Assembly (NCBI RefSeq): GCF_030272615.1
Contig: NC_081415.1
Span: forward strand, 368,469,667-368,533,666
From: Cryptomeria japonica
Lineage: Eukaryota > Streptophyta > Pinopsida > Cupressales > Cupressaceae
DNA length: 64,000 bases
Reading direction: 5' to 3'
Shown here: positions 1 to 10,255 of the stretch, piece after piece
How the letters are laid out: every line of letters begins with the position of its first letter
Position numbering within the stretch: the stretch's first letter is position 1
Position numbers and translations under genes: made by a program
Notes under the pieces: generated by a model
Seen by the model: the letters and a program-made list of their open reading frames with translations, nothing else
What the model was told of the DNA's origin: nothing
The model's database searches: none

Positions 1-1618
1 ATGGAAATCAAGGCATGAATTAGTATTTTGAATTGGTTAATTTGGATATATGCTGGAAATGAATTAAATTCCTGTTAGGAATTTCATTTTTTATTCGGTT
101 GAATATTTGATATGAATTTCATTCTTGATGGAATATGATTTGGAAATTGAATAGATGTGAATATCATAAAAGAGTGTTTTATTTAATTTTCAATCAATAA
201 TGTTGCAAGTGCTTACAATGTTGATTTTCTCAAAGATTGTATGAGTGTGCACTTAGTGAAATTAGCTTTCCTTGCAAGAGTTATATTGTGTCATTTATGG
301 TCTGTGGTTCAGTCGTCCTATGGTGACATATTTGGTACCTTTCACCAAGTGATATATGATGACTTCGTTGCCTTAACCATGTAGTGTCCTTGCCTTATGG
401 TTAACCAATAGTCAGTATGTCCTTGTTTTGACCACTTGTTTTTGGATAGTGGTGTTATGGCTATCTACTTTTCCATGGGGTCCTCATGGAGTGACCCTGT
501 TTGTTCAGTGTCCTTTGAGAGAGTGGCTTTCGAGTGGGGGCCATGCCCAAAGTGGTTGGTAGGATAACCCATTGAAAGTCAGATAATAAAGTGATAATCT
601 AATTAGTTGATTAGGTGGGTAGTTCATAACATTAAATAAGATATTGTACCTCGCGCATAGGTGAGTGCTTGTATAGGGCTCATAATTTAGTGAGAAGGCC
701 TAGAATGGAAAACTGACCACCTTGTCTTCACGAAAGGCTGGTAGGGTCTGCATGAGACTTAGTTGGAGTCGGAGGTTCAAGAAAGGTTACCAGGGTAACC
801 TAGAATGGGGGCCGAGATCTATGGAGGCCGACCATGGTAACTATCATAATCTATGCGATGACACTCTCTCTTTAGGTTCACTTGTGTATTTGTGATGTTG
901 AGTCACCTGGATTATTGTGGAGTCGTATTGTGCTATCATGGAGTCATATTGTTTTGTCGACCATGTCATGCTTTGATTGCTTGATGGTCCTCTACTATCT
1001 CCTAGCACGGTGGGGTGATTCCATTTTGGGAATTACATGGTCAGGTGGTAGTGCCACTTCCCATCAGATGTTCTTGTTCGTACCTTCATGCGAGGATTGG
1101 CTTCGCAGGTGTTTCTGTGGTTCGTGGCTCATGCTTATCTCATGTTTGTAGATTATTGTTATTTGGAGACCTATGTGGTCATTGTATCATAATCTTTTGT
1201 AACCTTGTATTTGGTTAAGTTGTATCGTTTTATGTATATTGAGAGCCATGTATTGGAAGAGCAATGTAATCCTAAGATTGGGATGTTATTTATCAGTTTC
1301 CATTATATTATGTTTACATGCTTATTGAAGATAAATTATGTTGTATCCTTTAAATCTTTCAATGGTGTAATCTGTTATTGCATATGGCTTCTTGTGATCA
1401 TTGAGTTAATGATGGATTATTGGATTAACCTTAATTGTGGAATTTATCTTTTAGTTTTTATTCTTCATTGGTAACCCTAAAGGAATTTTGGTGTAAGTCT
1501 TATGCTTGTGTTATCATGCATGTTGTGTTTAATGCACCTATTATGTTTATACTTTAAAAAAAAAAAAATTTCACCCTTGTTGTGGGTTTTCCTTTGGGGT
1601 TCCTAGCGGGGTATTACA
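1..1618 (+). repeat. Element A 5' LTR, 3' portion
   Basis: Position 1 aligns with 12072 of the 3' LTR, and the alignment continues through 39390-39838 and 46565-47089. The LTR ends with GGGGTATTACA at 1618 and is followed directly by a tRNA-iMet-type primer site. A 10-11 bp A tract near 1556 is present in both copies. Short open frames at 882-1474 are repeated, with changes, in the 3' LTR and look like chance frames. No promoter can be fixed because the U3 start lies left of the window. Confidence 0.85.
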
Positions 1619-1620
1619 TT

Positions 1621-1633
1621 TGGTATTAGAGTC
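1621..1633 (+). other. Element A primer binding site
   Basis: TGGTATTAGAGTC starts 2 bases after the LTR end. It differs by few bases from the initiator-methionine tRNA complement used by most plant LTR elements (TGGTATCAGAG occurs unchanged in element F of this window). It would prime minus-strand DNA synthesis. Confidence 0.75.
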
Positions 1634-1771
1634 CATGTTTTCAACATTGGGTACTTCGAGTTTGTAGGGAGCCCATTCTCCTTGACCTTTTGTGTAGGTT
1701 TTGTGGTGTGACTTCCTTACTTCTTTCCTTGCCTTTGATCTAAACTTTTCTCTCTTGTGCAGTGTTAGGTC

Positions 1772-3120
1772 ATGGCTAGGAAAGCCAAGGGAGGTGGCCA
1801 TGTTGGTGGCCGCACCCGAGGCAGAGGAGGAGGATGGGTTCAAGGTTCCGACCGCCATAGTCCTTGGCCACCACCCACTCATGCGAGTGTGGATCAGGAT
1901 CAGTCTGTACATCAAGAGGGACTACATTTAGGATAGCAGGTTCCCAAAAGGGAAGAGCTATGACAGATATTTCAGGAGGTGCTAACTAGACTAGGCCCCA
2001 GACCTGAGGTGGATCTGCCCATCCATGCCCAAGTAGAGAAGTCCCATCAGCAAATTTTGGAGAGAGAGAGAGAGATCTCTTAGAGGGAGAGAGGTCCCAG
2101 TGGACCAGGATCTAGCTAACATGGGGCACATGAAGGACTTGATGAGGTCCAATCCTCCTTTCTTTGACGGTAAAGGTATTGGTCTCAAGGCAGAGACCTA
2201 GCTTATTAGTTTAGATTGATGTTTCACCATGTATTCATATGGTAGCAACACCAAGGTGAGATGTGCTATCATGCGTCTTGAGATTTTCACATCTATCTGG
2301 TGGCGGTTAGAGGAGGAGAGGATCGGTGTGAGAATTAACACCGTGTCATGGGAGATCTTTCTAGAGAGATTCAGGGCAAAATTTCTCTCACCCCAGTGGA
2401 GGTAGTCACGTGCAGACAAGTTCTATGCTCTGCACCAGTTTGGGTTGTTAGTAGAACAGTTTGAGCATAGGTTTTATGAGCTCAAATAGTATGTCAGGAT
2501 CAATAATAATCAGGCTATGCTTGTTCAACACTTCTTGAGGGGTCTTAATGACCGCATCACTGGAGGAGTGAGAGTTTTGAGCCTGCTTCAGTAGAGGTAT
2601 CTGTGGTGAAAGACAGGCTAGTGGAGCAGAACCTTAGTTGTTCTCATGGCAGCCAGTGTGGAGTTCAGCTTTGGAGTGATCCTTTCAGTGGTTTTAGAGT
2701 GAGAGGGAATCAGTCCCAGACTATTGCACCTTTTAGGGGTCCTCAGGCACCTGCTATGGGTGGTCAACAACAGTAGCCACTGAGACCAAAGCAGTCTCAG
2801 GGCCAATAGGGTGGCAACTCTCAGTCTTGGAAGAGCAGGAATTGGCAGAGGAATAGGCAGACTTTTCTAGGGCAGTCCTCTCAGGGTGCATCTCAGGCCC
2901 CTAGTGGGGAAAGCTTTCAGCAGTCCAGTAGGTCATCTGGGAGTAGAGGACCTATTAGAGGAGCTTTCTTCTTCTATGGTCAGTTTGGCCACAAATCCGC
3001 TCAGTGCTCTCAGTGTCCTCACAAGATGGGTAGTCAGAGGCCAGCCACATCAGAGCCGACAGTGGGGGATGCAGGTAAATCTCATAGAGTATTTGCAGTG
3101 GTAGATGATTGCTAGGTTGA
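1772..3120 (+). pseudogene. gag: Element A gag (decayed)
   Basis: The structural polyprotein frame opens with an ATG at 1772 followed by an Arg/Gly-rich N-terminus (MARKAKGGG). A capsid-like region lies at about 2110-2620, with tryptophan and RF..F spacing typical of gypsy gag. The nucleocapsid knuckle is recognisable at 2963-3007, but its first two cysteines are gone: the segment reads FFYGQFGHKSAQC, with Phe and Tyr where Cys belongs. Several in-frame TAG and TAA codons (for example at 1930) prevent translation. The frame is shared with the downstream protease, so gag and pol formed one long ORF. The start is chosen because it is the first ATG after the leader and begins the basic N-terminus usual in this lineage. 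Confidence 0.8.
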
Positions 3121-3127
3121 TCATTAG

Positions 3128-4990
3128 AGTTCAGTGATTGAGACTACAAGTGTGTTGTGTGGTATCCCTATCTCTGTACTTTTTGATTCTGGTGCTTCAG
3201 ATTCTTTTATTTCTTCATCCATTGTGGAGCGATGCAGGCTCATGTCTGCTAAGCAGGCGGATAGGTGGCAAGTAGAGTTGGCTATCAGTGTGCATGTGTT
3301 TATAGATGCCTTCATTCCCAGTTGTGAGTTGGACCTAGGACCTTTTGTCACTTCAGTTGACCTTTGATTCATTCCTTTGGGGTCCTATGGAGTTTTGTTG
3401 GGGATGGATTGGTTATCATCTCACAATGCTCATGCAAACTGACGTCTAAAGATAGTAGAGTGTTTAGATGACCATGGCAGGAGAGTGGGGATCGTTGGAG
3501 TTCAGTGATCGATATCCTTACTTATGATTTCTGCTATGCAACTTAGGTGGTACATGCCTCAAGGGTGTTAGCTTTTTGCAATTTCTCTTGAGGATGTGGA
3601 TGAGGAAGATAATTGAGAAATCACTCTTGATGGTCACCCTATTCTTTGAGAGTATGGTGATGTGTTTCCTTTGGATATTCCTGGTATGCCTCCAAAGCGA
3701 GACATAGATTTTCGCATTGACTTGGTTCCTGGTGTGAAACCTATTTTGAGAGAACCATATCAGATGACTACTTAGGAGTTGAGTGAGTTGAAGTTGCAGG
3801 TAGAGGAATTATTGGCCAAGGGGTTCATTCATCCTAGTGTTTCTCCTTGGGGTGCGCCGATTATCTTCGTTAAGAAGAAGGACGGTTCTCTTTGATTATG
3901 CATTGATTACCGACAGTTGAATAGGGTAACCATCTAGAATCGATATCCATTGCTCTAGATAGATGATATTTTTGATCAGGTGAAGGGAGACAAGGTGTTC
4001 TCTAAGATAGATTTGAAATCTGGGTATCATCAGTTGCGCATTCATGATGTAGACATTCATAGGATGACATTTCATACTCGTTATGGTCACTATGAGTTCA
4101 CAATGGTGCCATTTGGGTTGAAGAACATGCCTTCAATGTTCATGAGTCTTATGAATGGGTTTTTTTTCACCTACCTTGACCACTTTGTCCTTGTGTTCTT
4201 GGATGACATATTTATTTATTCTAGATCTATGGTAGAGCATGAGGGTCACTTGCGTCAGGTATTGCAGTGCTTGAGGGAGAATCAACTTTTTGCGAATTTG
4301 GCAAAGTGTGATTTCTTCCAGTCATAGGTGAGCTATCTTGGTCATATAGTTTTGGGAGAAGGTGTATCCATGGATCCTTCTAAAATCCAAGCCATTGTTG
4401 ATTGGCCAGCACCGACCAATGTTTCTGAGGTTTGAAGTTTCATGGGTTTGGCTGGATATTACTGTCGCTTTGTGCAAATCTTTTCTCAGATAGCCCACTC
4501 GATTAATTCTCTTCAGAGGAAAGGGAAGAAGTTTGTTTGATCAGAGGAGTGCGAATTAGCTTTTTGTACCTTGAAGGAACTCCTTGTTAGTGCTCCGATT
4601 TTGGCAATTCCTGATCCATCCAAAGATTTCATGGTGTGCACAGATGTCTCTTTAGAAGGTATAGGTGCGATGCTTATGCAAGATGGATGTGTGGTTGCCT
4701 ATGAGTCTCGCAAACTCAAGGATCATGAGTTGAACTATCTAGTTCATGACTTGGAGTTGGCAGCTATAGTGCATGCATTGGTTAGATGGAGACATTTCCT
4801 GTTGGGCGCATCGGTTTGAGCTGCATAGTGATCACCGCAGTTTGCAGTGTATTTTCACGCAGCCAAACTTGAATGCTCGACAACGTAGATGGATGGAATT
4901 CCTCAGCAAGTATGATTTTGAGGTTCATTATATTTAGGGGAAAGAGAATGTAGTGGTAGATGCTTTGAGCCGTAGGCAACATGAGGTTGC
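3128..4990 (+). pseudogene. pol: Element A protease, reverse transcriptase and RNase H (decayed)
   Basis: This is the pol region of a Ty3/gypsy element. The aspartic protease active site DSGASDSFIS is at about 3185-3215. Reverse transcriptase spans about 3760-4330, with [15 protein letters not shown] near 4000 and the catalytic box as FLDD (family form YVDD) near 4200. RNase H spans about 4580-4970, with CTDVSLEGIGAML containing the first catalytic Asp and ending in VDALSRR. Frame 2 runs from gag to about 4808, where a frameshift moves the rest of pol into another frame. Stops include TGA at positions where Arg or Trp is expected (for example near 3895, 4434 and 4538), consistent with C-to-T or G-to-A decay. 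No enzymatic activity is expected. Confidence 0.85.
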
Positions 4991-5149
4991 AACATTGTCC
5001 CTTGGTGTGGACTTGAGTGAGAGAATTCTTGGAGTTCTTCCCCAAGACATCTGGTATCAGGATGTTAGAGCCGTGGCGGAGTCTGGAAGACCATTGGAGG
5101 GTAGATATTTTGGATATACTCTTGAGTTAGATGGTCTTCTTTGAAATCT

Positions 5150-6449
5150 TGGATGGATCTATGTACCTCCTTTGGAGGGTCTTCACATTTTGATCATGAC
5201 TGAGGCCCATCATGCACCTTATTTGGCACACCCTAGAGTCAAGAAGATGCATGCAGATCTTAGATAGATATATCATTGGGCTGGTATGAAACATGACATT
5301 GCTGATTTTGTGTTGAAGTTCTTAGAATGTCAGTGGGTGAAGGTGGAGCATCAACACCTTGCAAGGATTTTATAACCTAATTTGATACCGGATTGGAAAT
5401 GGGATATCATTTCCATGGATTTCACTATAGGGTTGCCTGTTTCTTCGCATCGCCATGATGCCATCATGGTCATTGTTGATAGATTGACCAAAGTTGCTCA
5501 TTTTGTTCCTATTCGGTCTTCTTATACAACAACAGTGGTGGCACGAGTCTTCTTGGAAGATGTGGTGAGGTTACATGGGATCCCAAGGCGAATCATTTCT
5601 GATAGAGACCCTGTCTTTACTTTAGCCTTGTGGACCTCACTTCAGCATGCTTTGGGAACTCAGTTGAACTTTAGTTTAGCTTATCACCCAGAGACCGAGG
5701 GTCAGACTGAGCATGTGAATCAGGTTTTGGAAGACATGTTGCACATTTATGTTATGGACCAACAATCGTGCTAGGAGGAATATATTTTCCTTGTGGAGTT
5801 TGCCTATAACAACGGATATCATAACTCTATAGGCATGTCTCCCTTCTAGACTTTGTATGGTCACCATTCCTGCACTCCTTTGATTTGGGATTGGTTGGAG
5901 GATAGGGTGCATTTAGGACTGAATTTTCTCCATGAGATGGAGCAACAGGTTGAGCAGATTTGTGGGCATTTGGTTGCTACTCAAGATAGGTAGAATAAGT
6001 ATGTCGATGCCCATAGAGTAGATCATCAATTTTTTGTTGGTGACCATGTGTTCTTGAGAGTGTGTCCGTGGAAGAGTCCGATTCGTTATGGAAAGGGTTC
6101 TAAGTTGGCACCTCATTTTGTAGGCCCTTTTGAGATCCTTGAGAGGATAGGACATGTTGCCTACTGTCTTGCCTTACCACCGATTCTATCCTGCATCCAC
6201 GATGTCTTTCATGTTTCTATTCTTTGACCTTATCATCCTGATGTGATCCATGTTCTTGATTGGAACTTTTTGTAGGTCAAGGACGAACAACTTTCCATGG
6301 TACCCATGCGCATTCTTCAGTGTTGGGATTTGACCGTCAAGGGTCGTACCATCGAGCAGGTAAGGGTCCTATGGGACCCAAGTGATGAGACTTCCATGAC
6401 ATGGGAAGATGCAGTGAAGATGAGAGAGCTTTATTCTTATCTATTTTAG
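5150..6449 (+). pseudogene. pol: Element A integrase with chromodomain-like tail (decayed)
   Basis: The integrase inserts the cDNA copy. The HHCC zinc-binding part is at about 5205-5335, with one Cys replaced by Phe (KFLECQ). The DDE core is at about 5380-5720: the first Asp in ISMDFTIG, the second in SDRDPVF, then a Glu. The C-terminal segment at about 6290-6449 resembles the chromodomain of Tekay/CRM-like chromoviruses: it has VRVLWDPSD, an aromatic TWE box and ends ELYSYLF before TAG at 6447. Chromodomains in this group are thought to steer integration to particular chromatin. In-frame stops at 5142, 5266 and 5773, among others, inactivate it. The stop lies about 35 bases before the PPT, as expected for a chromovirus. 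Confidence 0.8.
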
Positions 6450-6469
6450 GCTTCTAGGAGTAAGCCTAG

Positions 6470-6484
6470 GCTTGGGGGGGAGGA
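6470..6484 (+). other. Element A polypurine tract
   Basis: The purine run GCTTGGGGGGGAGGA directly precedes the 3' LTR start TGTAGTACC at 6485. It is the plus-strand primer for reverse transcription. The G-run is the longest in this part of the window. Confidence 0.8.
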
Positions 6485-6587
6485 TGTAGTACCCCTCCTT
6501 GATTAGACTCTTTTTGTATGTTTTTGATTGACTTCAGTGGAACATTATTGTATATTGACTCAGATTTTATGCTGTGTTATGATTAAT
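6485..6587 (+). repeat. Element A 3' LTR, segment 1
   Basis: This is the first 103 bases of the 3' LTR, starting TGTAGTACCCCTCC. It is cut off where LINE-a inserted. The matching part of the 5' LTR lies left of the window, so the assignment rests on the PPT, the TG start and the continuation at 10256. Confidence 0.75.
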
Positions 6588-6758
6588 TAAGAAAACCAGG
6601 TTTCCAGGACCCAAAACCTTTAACATAGGAAATTAAGATATGTCATCAAAGAGTCCAGAGCATAAAAACCGCTTACAAAATGACTGGCAAAAAAGCTAGC
6701 AAATTGAAAAGACAACAAAAGATAGAAACAACAAAGAAACCAGGAAGGCACCACACAA

Positions 6759-8403
6759 TTAGATAGTCTTCAGAAGGTCCTCCGCCTTTATCACCAACTG
6801 GTCATAGGTGGCCGCAACAGCTTTGAGATCATCTAGGTCCTTATTAGGCTTATTTTCTTTCTTTTTACCTCTAGTTCTTGTTTTGGGTCCTTGAGCATCT
6901 CCCATGCCTTCAGTGTCAGGGTCAATATTTAGGGTATCCTTCTCCTCATCCAATTTGCTGATGAGAGTTTTAGTATTGCCAGCAAAAACCTTCAGGATGT
7001 TTAAACTTTTCTCTACAATACTCTTGAGGAAATCCTTGATTTTGTTGACTTTACTGACAATGTCTAATATAGTTCGATCCATAGCGTCAGCATTAGTTTT
7101 CCTCTCCAGTAGGTCTTTCTCTATTTTCTCAAATATGGGGTTGAAGGAGTCTCTTATATTTTCAGCTTTTGTAACAGTATTTTTCAAATCCTCCATATAA
7201 TTAGCCATAGTCTTTCCTTCCTCAGTGATGATATTTTCTAGAATATGAAGTCTATGGCTAAGCTTCTTGTTGTCATCCACAGTTTTCTTGTAACTAGTTA
7301 TTAACCACTCCATGGTGTCAATAAAACCTTTCATACCCTTAGGAGGAAGGTTTGGGGGAAAATCAATCTTATCGGAGTTGTCCTATTCCTTTTGGAGTGT
7401 CACCAATAGTAGATGTATCATCAACCCTATGAACTTCTCCAGTGGTCACCTCCTCCAGGTTCTGATCAGCTTCCAGAATCTTATCCTGCTTATGAACCTC
7501 TAGCTCCTTCACATCCTCCTCCTTTCTCTTTTGCTTATTTCTAGTCTATGTATGGACTTTAGTTTTCTTTTTCAGAGAACCCTAGGGTTTCTCCTTCTCT
7601 GAATCTTCAGAGACCTCCTCCTCCTCCAAGGAACTAATCTGGAGGATTTTGCCTTTTGATTTTTTACCCTTGGAGGAAGAAGGCTCAGAGTCACTAGTTG
7701 GGTCACTGTCAGAACCCTCATCCATAGAAAAAATAGAGTCTAACCCATCCTCCTCAGACTCAATAGAGGGCTACAGGCGGGAAATTTGAGTAATCTTGAG
7801 ATGGTCATAAATAAGAACCATTAAGCCTTGATGCATGGTAGTGTCCCCCATAGGGTTCTCTTTATAGGCCTTAATGGTGGCATTCATAGAGCATAACAGA
7901 AAATAAGGAAAGTTAGCCTTCTCATCATGCATAAAATGATTCAGCAAAACAAAATGGTAGTCGTATACTTTAGTAAATCTACCATCCAATGTAATATAAT
8001 GCATAATAACAAAGAGGATCTCCCGCCATGGTTTAACAAAAACCCTAGGGGGATAGTAAGTTTTACTTAGCTTCACCAGGCATTTTTTCTCCTTTTCAAT
8101 TTTAGGATATCTATCAATGGCCTCCTTACTCACTTTTTTGTCTCTATAGTAGTTGCTTCCTTCCCTTCAAAGACCCGTGGCTTGGGCAATAAGGTCTTCA
8201 TCTATGACAACAGACTGATCTCCCATCTTGAAAGTGCCCTTTCTCTAGTTTTTGCAGAAGAAATTGGTGAGCGTGCCATCCCATTCATGGAGTCTCTCCA
8301 TAAATTTAGAAAACCCACCCTTCTGCAAAATATTCCAGACCTCCTCCTTCTGCTTCCATTCCTTGCAACTGCTAGGTTCGTATCGACGTCTGTTTTCGCC
8401 CAT
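6759..8403 (-). pseudogene. LINE-a ORF3: unknown protein with conserved blocks and coiled coil
   Basis: The ORF starts at ATG 8403-8401 (MGENRRRYEPSSC), aligned with the ORF3 start of LINE-b (MGGSKKRFEPASC), which supports this start. Block 1 (about residues 15-45) has GGFSKFMERL. Block 2 (about residues 90-205) has PWREILFVIMHYITLDGRF, then LLNHF and HQGLMVLI. Next comes a Ser/Asp/Glu-rich segment with basic KKKTK-type patches. The last 190 residues (7334-6759) form a charged, heptad-like coiled coil that ends with a TRTRGKKKENK basic patch and a short helix. A stop lies after block 1, and one frameshift falls between about 7771 and 7334. Function is unknown. From memory, block 2 resembles an uncharacterised family common in gymnosperm genome annotations. 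The ORF lies 178 bases downstream of the ORF2 stop and inside the same insertion. Confidence 0.7.
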
Positions 8404-8581
8404 GTTTTTGCTATTCAGAGCAGAATATTGAAACTTGCAGAGAGTTTTAGACATAAAGTTTCTCAGAGCTACCAAATTTACCCAGAAAGCATGGGAAGTG
8501 ATAGAATGAGTATTATAATAAATGGTGCTTACAATATTATAATAACTCGGAGTACTCCATTTAGTCTGTTTCATTATTGTT

Positions 8582-10220
8582 TTATCCATCAAAAATCTTT
8601 GGAGTGCTACTATATCGGTCCTTGAAAATGATTAGCCTGACATCCTCAAGGAGTCCTTGTTCTCCCATCCACATAATCATTTCATCTTTATTGACCACCG
8701 TGTTGGTTGCCTGGTTAGCAGACCCATTGGCTTCACAGTAGATATGAGATATGTAACTTTTTTCAAAAGTGCTAATGAAGTCTCTAGCGGCTTTTATAAT
8801 ATTATTGATAGACCATGAGGGCTTAGAGTTCCCCTTGAGACATTTAATGATGTTGTTTGAATCCCCTTCAATCCATATGTAGGGGAAATTCCATCTTTTA
8901 GCGAGGAGAATACCTTGGAGAGCTGCCATTGCTTCTGCTTTGTGGTTTGTTTGATTTCCTATTGGGACAACAATCATTTCCTTACATATACCTTTATCAT
9001 CTCTAAGAATAGCTCCACAACCTGCAGGGCCCAGATTACCTTTTGTAGCACCATCAAAATTGACTTTGAACCAACCATGAGGGGGAGTTTTCCATCTAGC
9101 TTCAAGTCTTTTGTTTTGCTTGGGGTCAGAGCTACCAACATTCTTCAAATTCCAGGATCTTAAAATGTTAGATTCCAGGGGGTTGGTCGAAAAACAGGGA
9201 TCTCCAATGATTCCAATATTCTCCACAATTGCCCATTGTATTTTCTGGAACACAATATCCTAATTGAGGGACGTGTCCCTAAAAATATGATTGTTTCTTT
9301 CTTTCCATAATCCCCACAGGATGTGAGGAAGTGATAGCTACCACAAAGATCTCAAAAAGGAGTTAGACTAATGGATATTCTAGGAGTAGAACAACTCACT
9401 GATAGTTTTAGGAAACACCCAATAAATGCTAAAACTTTTAAGAAATCTTTCCTAGATCGAGGCAGAACAGTGGATGGCCAGGTGGTCCACTAACTCTTCC
9501 TCCTTAATACACATAGAACATCTATTAGGAAAGGCAAAACCTCAACCCTTGAGGTTATCTAGGGTCAAGATTTTATTTTGATGAATAGTTCAATAGAAAA
9601 AGTTGATTTTGGGGGTCAGACCCTTAATCCAAACTTTGGACCAGAAAGGCTTATCAAGAGGGGTGGAGGAGAGAACACCGTACATTGAAGATACAGTAAT
9701 GATACCTTTGGGTTCATATTTCCAAATAAGGGAGTCTTCCTCTTTGTTCAACCAGACCGAAGATAGGTGGATCTTGAGCTTAATGAGGCTTGGGTGGATA
9801 CTTTCAATGTTTTGCCATTTATTGCCAGTCCAATACCCTTCAACTAAAGGGCCAAAAACTCTAATACAGGAGGGAGAATGAGGGGCTCATTTAGGGATAT
9901 CAATCAAAGATTTATCAAAAATCCAGGGGTCTTCTTAGAATTTAACTTTCCTACCATTTCCTACTTTCCATATAACTCCTTTAGCAATGATTTCTCTGCA
10001 CTTAGAGGCATGATTCCATATATGGGACCCATTAATACCGATATCCGAATTGATAAAAGAAGAAAGAGAAGAGGACATAAGAGAGTACTTACTTTGCCAG
10101 ATTTTACACCATTCGGTATCTAAATGGAACATTCTCTAGACCTGCTTGGACAAGAGAGCTTCATTTAAGGTCCAGATTCTTCTCAGTCCAAGACCTCCTT
10201 TACTTCATGCTTTATCTAGA
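8582..10220 (-). pseudogene. LINE-a ORF2 C-terminal part: RVT tail and RNase H
   Basis: The copy is 5'-truncated downstream of the RT catalytic core. The first recognisable text is GGLGLRRIW near 10195, the region that follows RT in plant L1 ORF2. A zinc-binding segment, CSMCIKEEELVDHLAIHC, lies at about 9461-9520 (C-x2-C, H and C spacing as in the zf-RVT region). RNase H follows at about 9075-8640 with VNFDGATKGN, a Glu in KAEAMAAL and IEGDSN. The fourth acidic residue is replaced: EANGSANQATN has Asn where LINE-b has Asp. ORF2 ends at 8582. Several in-frame stops lie upstream of 9253. It would have been the reverse transcriptase/RNase H of the LINE. Confidence 0.8.
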
Positions 10221-10255
10221 TTTGTGGTGTATGATGTTATGCAATATCTCTGTAC

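Larger units (their letters stand above)
6588..10255 (-). mobile_element. LINE-a: 5'-truncated L1-type LINE with a third ORF
   Basis: A minus-strand LINE inserted in element A's 3' LTR. Candidate target duplications are TTATGATTAAT at 6577-6587 and 10256-10266; a shorter alternative (TGTTATG at 6575 and 10234) cannot be excluded. Reading on the minus strand, it starts inside ORF2 downstream of the RT core, continues through a zinc-knuckle-like RVT C-terminal region and RNase H, and then carries a separate ORF3 before the 3' end. The 3' terminus (CCAGGTTT.., then TTAATTAAT) matches that of LINE-b (CCAGGTTCC.., then TTAATTAAT at 39355-39387), so the two belong to one family. There is no long poly(A). 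Confidence 0.85.

Noticed and set aside
882-1474. Overlapping short ORFs in the element A 5' LTR
   Set aside because: Partly shared with the 3' LTR because the LTRs are copies, but frames differ in length and have no domain.
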